17,593 nucleotides of DNA, from positions 1 through 17,593 of the forward strand of contig CAISKG010000452.1 in NCBI GenBank assembly GCA_903885855.1. The letters run 5' to 3'. The stretch comes from an uncultured Planctomycetaceae bacterium. Lineage in GTDB: Bacteria; Planctomycetota; Planctomycetia; Pirellulales; UBA1268. The notes beneath the pieces were generated by a model that was given only the letters and a program-made list of their open reading frames with translations, did not search any database and had not been told where the DNA came from. Positions 14,259 through 17,593 of the stretch are shown piece after piece (the first letter of the stretch is position 1; each line of letters begins with the position of its first letter). The translations under genes were made by a program, and so were the position numbers.

Positions 14259-14927
14259 TCACCCTCCGTCGGATGGCGGCGGAACATCCCCGCCCGCGGC
14301 CGGTGTTTGCGGGGGACGGCGGAAGCCGCCGTCGGGACCGCGGCCGCCGCGGTCGGGCCGGCCGGGGGCGCCCGGACCGGCGGGGCCCGCCCCGCCGCGC
14401 CCCATGAACTCCCGCATCCGGCGCATGCCCTCGTCGAATTCCGCGCGCGAGAGCGTTCCGTCGCCGTCCCGGTCGAGCCGGTCGAAGGCCTCCGCGCCAA
14501 AGGGACCGCCGGCCGGCTGCGGCCGCTCGCTCCCGCGACGCGACGGTCGCGTGCCGTCGGGTGACGGCACGCCGCCATCGGGCCGGCGCGGGCGCCCGGC
14601 GCCTTCCGGCGACGGCCGTGCCCCCTCGGGGCGGCGGAATCCTCCCCGGCCCCCCGCGAGCATGGCCCGCATCTGCTCCGCGCCGGCCTCGATCTCCTTC
14701 AGGTCGAGCCTGCCGTCGCCGTCGGCGTCCATCCGGGCGAAGCCCTGCTCCAGCATCGCGGTCCGGGCCCGGATGAATTCCTCCCGGCTCACCGAGCCGT
14801 CGCCGTCGGTGTCGGCCCGCCTCGCCATCTCGGCCGGGGAGCCATCCGGCGGAGCCTGCCCGGCAGCCGCCCGCGGGAGGGCCAGCGCGAGGATCACGAT
14901 CGGCAGCGAGCGAATGGCACGGGTCAT
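14259..14927 (-). CDS. Secreted EF-hand calcium-binding protein
   Basis: A 222-aa protein with a Sec signal peptide (MTRAIRSLPIVILALALPRA, cleavage near AAAGQ) and three canonical EF-hand loops: DTDGDGSVSREE (39-50), DADGDGRLDLKE (67-78) and DRDGDGTLSRAE (152-163), each with Asp/Asp/Asp at positions 1, 3 and 5 and Glu at 12. The first two are a close pair; the third is separated by a Gly/Arg/Pro/Ser-rich linker (about 92-145), and another Gly/Pro-rich tail follows (about 177-222). A strong RBS fixes the start. Such proteins are abundant in planctomycetes, often beside DUF1501/DUF1553 genes, as here. It probably binds calcium outside the cytoplasm; no partner is known. Confidence 0.9.
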   Translation of the reverse strand: MTRAIRSLPIVILALALPRAAAGQAPPDGSPAEMARRADTDGDGSVSREEFIRARTAMLEQGFARMDADGDGRLDLKEIEAGAEQMRAMLAGGRGGFRRPEGARPSPEGAGRPRRPDGGVPSPDGTRPSRRGSERPQPAGGPFGAEAFDRLDRDGDGTLSRAEFDEGMRRMREFMGRGGAGPAGPGAPGRPDRGGRGPDGGFRRPPQTPAAGGDVPPPSDGG

Positions 14928-14932
14928 GGAGA

Positions 14933-14938
14933 ACCTCC
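14933..14938 (-). promoter_or_regulatory. Strong Shine-Dalgarno of the EF-hand gene
   Basis: The minus strand reads GGAGGT 5 nt before the ATG at 14927, in the 52-bp gap after the DUF1501 stop. It decides the start against the longer open frame that runs back into the DUF1501 gene. Confidence 0.75.
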
Positions 14939-14979
14939 GGAGGCGCGGGCGGGCGGGGCGGAACGGGTGGGTCGGAGCG

Positions 14980-16422
14980 TCAGGCGATGATCTCGCGGGC
15001 CACGGTGCCGTGGACGTCGGTGAGGCGGAAGTCGCGGCCGGCGTAGCGGAAGGTGAGCCGCTCGTGATCGAGGCCGAGGAGGTGGAGGAGCGTGGCATGC
15101 CAATCATGGACGTGCATGCGCTTGTCGACGGCCTCGTAGCCGTAGTCGTCGGTCGCGCCGTGGGCCATCCCCCCTCTGACGCCGCCGCCGGCCATCCAGA
15201 GGGTGAAGCCCCGGTGATTGTGGTCGCGGCCGTCGGCCCCCTGGCTGTGCGGGGTGCGGCCGAACTCCCCCCCCCAGATCACGAGCGTGTCGCCGAGCAG
15301 GCCACGGTCGGCGAGGTCGCCGAGCAGCCCGGCGATCGGCCGGTCGACCTGCCGGCAGGTGTTCCCCAGCGCCGCGCCGAGGTTGAAGTGGTGGTCCCAG
15401 TTGCCGTGCGTCACCTGCACGAAGCGCACCCCCGCCTCCACCAGCCGCCGGGCCATGAGGCACTGCCGGCCGAAGGCGTCGGTGGCGTCGCCATCGACGC
15501 CGTAGCGCTCGAGCGTGGCCCGGCTCTCCCCGGCGATGTCCATGACCTTCGGCACCTCGTCCTGCATCCGAAACGCGAGCTCGTACGACTCGATCACCCC
15601 CTCGGTCGCCGGGCTCGCGCCGCCGTCGAGATCGAGGCGGGCCGCGTTGAGCCGCTGCACGAGATCGAGCTGGATCCGCTGGGCGTCGCGATCGAGGAGC
15701 CGGCCGGCGATGTTGGGCACGCCGGGGGCCGTGGCGTCGGCGCGGCGCGGCGCCGGACGCCGCTGGAGTGGTCCGCCCACCCTCGTCCCCTGGTAGACGG
15801 CCGGCAGGAAGGCGCTGCCGAAGGTCCGCGCGGCGGCGACCGGCGGGTTGATGACGATGAATCCGGGAAGGTTCCGGTTCTCCGTGCCCAGGCCGTAGAG
15901 CGTCCAAGCGCCCAGCGAAGGCCGGATGAACTGCGTGGCCCCCGTGTGCAACTGGGCGAAGGCCTGCGGGTGGGCCGGCAGGTCGGTGGCCATCGAACGG
16001 ATCACGCACAGCGCGTCGGCGTGCGCCGCCACCTCGTCGAAGAGGCTCGAGATCCACAGGCCGCTGGCGCCGCGCTGGCGGAAGGGGGCACGCGGAGCCA
16101 AAAGCGCGCCGCGGCCGGCACGCCCCGCGCCGGGAGGCGCGGCCCGGCCGGCGTGGGCGGCGAGCAGCGGCTTGTGGTCGAAGGTGTCGACGTGCGACGG
16201 GCCCCCCTGCATGCAGAGGAAGATCACGCGCTTCGCCCGGGGGGGGAAATGCGGCGGCTTGGCGGCGAGCGCCCCCTCCCCGGCGGGCTCCGCCCGCCCC
16301 TCGGAGGCCAGCGCCGCGAAAGCCAGGAGGCCGAAGCCGTTGGCGGAGTCGCGCAGGAACGCGCGGCGTGGTGCGGCGGCGGCGTGATCGGCCCGCATCG
16401 GGGGTGCTGCGTCAGTTGGCAT
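14980..16422 (-). CDS. DUF1501 domain protein, Tat-exported (sulfatase/phosphatase-like fold)
   Basis: A 480-aa DUF1501 protein. The N-terminus has a Tat signal, RRAFLRDSANGFGLLAFAAL (19-38). The body shows family hallmarks: VIFLCMQGGPSHVDTFDHKP (66-85), CVIRSM with DLPAH, PSLGAWTLYGLG, VRFVQVTHGNWDHHFN, VIWGGEFGRTPHSQG followed by GRDHNHRGF, and near the end HVHDWHATLLHLLGLDH and RDFRLTDVHG. The many conserved His/Asp residues suggest a metal site related to alkaline-phosphatase-fold enzymes, but the family's reaction is unknown to me. Its ATG lies inside the last codons of the DUF1553 gene (11-bp overlap); a second in-frame ATG at codon 9 (16398) is possible. The DUF1553-DUF1501 pairing is a planctomycete hallmark. 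Confidence 0.93.
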   Translation of the reverse strand: MPTDAAPPMRADHAAAAPRRAFLRDSANGFGLLAFAALASEGRAEPAGEGALAAKPPHFPPRAKRVIFLCMQGGPSHVDTFDHKPLLAAHAGRAAPPGAGRAGRGALLAPRAPFRQRGASGLWISSLFDEVAAHADALCVIRSMATDLPAHPQAFAQLHTGATQFIRPSLGAWTLYGLGTENRNLPGFIVINPPVAAARTFGSAFLPAVYQGTRVGGPLQRRPAPRRADATAPGVPNIAGRLLDRDAQRIQLDLVQRLNAARLDLDGGASPATEGVIESYELAFRMQDEVPKVMDIAGESRATLERYGVDGDATDAFGRQCLMARRLVEAGVRFVQVTHGNWDHHFNLGAALGNTCRQVDRPIAGLLGDLADRGLLGDTLVIWGGEFGRTPHSQGADGRDHNHRGFTLWMAGGGVRGGMAHGATDDYGYEAVDKRMHVHDWHATLLHLLGLDHERLTFRYAGRDFRLTDVHGTVAREIIA

Positions 16423-17593
16423 GGCGGAACTCCGCGGTCGCGAACAGGGCCTGGCAATAGGCCACCAGCGCCAGCCCCTCGGCATGGCCGTCAGCCGCCG
16501 ACGCGTCGGGAAACGCCGAGAGGAAGCCGTCGATGGCGGCGATCTCGGCGGCGGTCGGGCGCCGCGAGAGCGCCCGCTCGAAGGCCATGGCATGACGCTC
16601 CGCCGGCGTGCCGGGCAGCGCCGCCACGCGCTCGGCGAACGCCCGCGCCAGTGCCACCGGCTCCGGGTGGTTGAGCAGGAAGAGCCCCTGGGCCGGGACG
16701 TTGGTCACGTCGCGGCGCCCGCTCACGAGCGAGGCGTCGGGAAAATCGAAGACCGCGAGGAACTCCGGCACCTGGTCGCGCACGATCGGCAGGTAGATCG
16801 ACCGGCACTCCGCCGGCCGCCCGCGCGACTCGGCCACGAGCCGGGCCATCCCCTCCCGGTCCTCGCGGACCCGCGCCGCCGGCGACCCGGGCACCGGGGA
16901 GAGGTCGAGCCTCCCGGCCACGAACAGCATCGCGTCGCGGATCGCCTCGGCGTCGAGCCGGCGCTGGTCCATCCGCCAGCGCAGCCGGTTGTCGGGATCG
17001 ACCGCGTGGTTGGCCGCGTCGTGCAGCGACGCGAGCCGGTACGCGCGGCTGGTCGTGATCCGGCGGATCAACCCCTTCACCGACCAGCCGTCCTCCACGA
17101 AGGCCACGGCGAGGTGGTCGAGGAGCTCCGGGTGGCTCGGAGCCATGCCCGAGGCGCCGAAATTGTCGGGCGTGCCGACGAGCCCCTCCCCCATCAGCTT
17201 GAGCCACACGCGGTTGACCATCACCCGCGCCGCCAGCGGATTGCGGGGCGACGCGATCCAGCGGGCCAGTTCGAGCCGGCCGCTCCCCGACGCGATCGAA
17301 GCCGGATCGTCGGGTGCGCGGAGCACCTCCACGAGGCCGCGCGGCACGACCTCCCCGGGGCGGTCCACCTCGCCCCGCTCCAACAGCGCGCTGTCGACCG
17401 GCCGCGGGCGGTCGAGCACGCCCATGGCGAGCGACCGGGGGGTGCCATCGGCGTGGAACTGCCCCAGGTCGGCGAGGGCCGCGGCGTGCCGCGCCCGGGA
17501 GCCGCGCACGCGCAGGAAGGTGGCGGCCCCGTTCTCCTCGCGCCCCTCACGCCGCGCCGCGGCCGCCTCCCGCGCGGCCGCCTCGGCGTCGGC
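16412..17593 (-). CDS. DUF1549/DUF1553 (PSD-type) protein, C-terminal part; N-terminus beyond the window
   Basis: The frame is open to the window edge, giving 393 C-terminal residues of a protein usually 700-1000 aa long. It begins in an Ala/Glu/Arg-rich helical stretch, then shows DUF1553 features: a pattern like RPRPVDSALLERGEVDRPGE, SPRNPLAARVMVNRVW, GEGLVGTPDNFGASG, SHPELLDHLA, DGWSVKGLIRRITTSRAYR, DPDNRLRWRMDQRRLDAEAI and RDAMLFVAGRLD. Near the C-terminus FDFPDASLVSGRRDVTNVPA and LFLLNHPE are also typical. The N-terminal DUF1549, cytochrome-c-like or signal regions cannot be seen. It is the first gene of the pair with DUF1501 in transcription order. Planctomycete-specific expansion; biochemical role unknown, possibly polysaccharide handling at the cell surface. 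Confidence 0.92.
   Translation of the reverse strand, partial: ADAEAAAREAAAARREGREENGAATFLRVRGSRARHAAALADLGQFHADGTPRSLAMGVLDRPRPVDSALLERGEVDRPGEVVPRGLVEVLRAPDDPASIASGSGRLELARWIASPRNPLAARVMVNRVWLKLMGEGLVGTPDNFGASGMAPSHPELLDHLAVAFVEDGWSVKGLIRRITTSRAYRLASLHDAANHAVDPDNRLRWRMDQRRLDAEAIRDAMLFVAGRLDLSPVPGSPAARVREDREGMARLVAESRGRPAECRSIYLPIVRDQVPEFLAVFDFPDASLVSGRRDVTNVPAQGLFLLNHPEPVALARAFAERVAALPGTPAERHAMAFERALSRRPTAAEIAAIDGFLSAFPDASAADGHAEGLALVAYCQALFATAEFRHAN

Noticed and set aside
13954..14262. A 102-codon minus-strand frame whose GTG overlaps the EF-hand stop
   Set aside because: The GTGA overlap is attractive, but the product is Arg/Pro/Trp-rich and runs into the esterase signal peptide in a different frame; it reads as a shadow frame.
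9096..14407. Two plus-strand open frames of about 845-900 codons (9096-11795 and 11870-14407)
   Set aside because: Both lie opposite well-supported genes (NSS symporter, kynB, kynU, esterase); the translations are Arg/Glu/His-rich and without motifs.

Overview
The window is very GC-rich (roughly 70 percent by eye) and looks like a planctomycete, probably of the Pirellulales type. The evidence is a DUF1549/DUF1553 gene translationally coupled to a Tat-exported DUF1501 gene, a secreted protein whose N-terminus carries the planctomycete LEPR-XLL-like motif (LEALEARAMLSG), an EF-hand secretory protein, a SMUG1-type uracil-DNA glycosylase, and mostly weak Shine-Dalgarno signals. The assignment rests on gene content; no rRNA or other marker is present.

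Layout. (1) Positions 1-310 hold no gene. They contain two tandem copies of a ~122-bp repeat built from three hairpins, ending in a 14-bp perfect inverted repeat. (2) Positions 311-3435 (minus) encode a three-gene DevBCA/MacAB-like exporter in the order FtsX/DevC-type permease, ABC ATPase, HlyD/DevB-type adaptor; the first two genes overlap by 4 bp. (3) Positions 3657-4244 (minus) encode a PmtA-like phospholipid N-methyltransferase, and 4406-6541 (minus) a 711-aa secreted protein of unknown function. (4) Positions 6728-9040 (plus) encode a SMUG1 uracil-DNA glycosylase, a type II thymidine kinase that has lost most of its zinc ligands, and a class I SAM methyltransferase. A degenerate third copy of the repeat lies between the last two. 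(5) Positions 9072-17593 (minus) form one directional run, in transcription order: DUF1553 (cut by the window edge), DUF1501, EF-hand protein, exported esterase, kynureninase (kynU), kynurenine formamidase (kynB), an NSS-family (LeuT-type) Na+ amino-acid symporter, and a 51-aa single-TM protein resembling the small MetS-type subunits found beside NSS transporters.

How the genes work together. kynB and kynU catalyse consecutive steps of tryptophan catabolism (N-formylkynurenine to kynurenine to anthranilate plus alanine). The NSS transporter and its small partner follow on the same strand, so the set reads as a tryptophan or kynurenine uptake and degradation module; tryptophan 2,3-dioxygenase is not in the window. 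SMUG1 and thymidine kinase lie 60 bp apart and both bear on uracil versus thymine in DNA. The exporter genes form a self-contained unit without an outer-membrane channel gene. The DUF1553/DUF1501/EF-hand group is a typical planctomycete secreted set of poorly known function.

The least explained items are the structured repeat with its dispersed third copy, the 51-aa gene behind the NSS transporter, the long extra periplasmic loop in that transporter, and the zinc-site loss in thymidine kinase. I see no tRNA, rRNA, CRISPR array, insertion sequence or phage gene.
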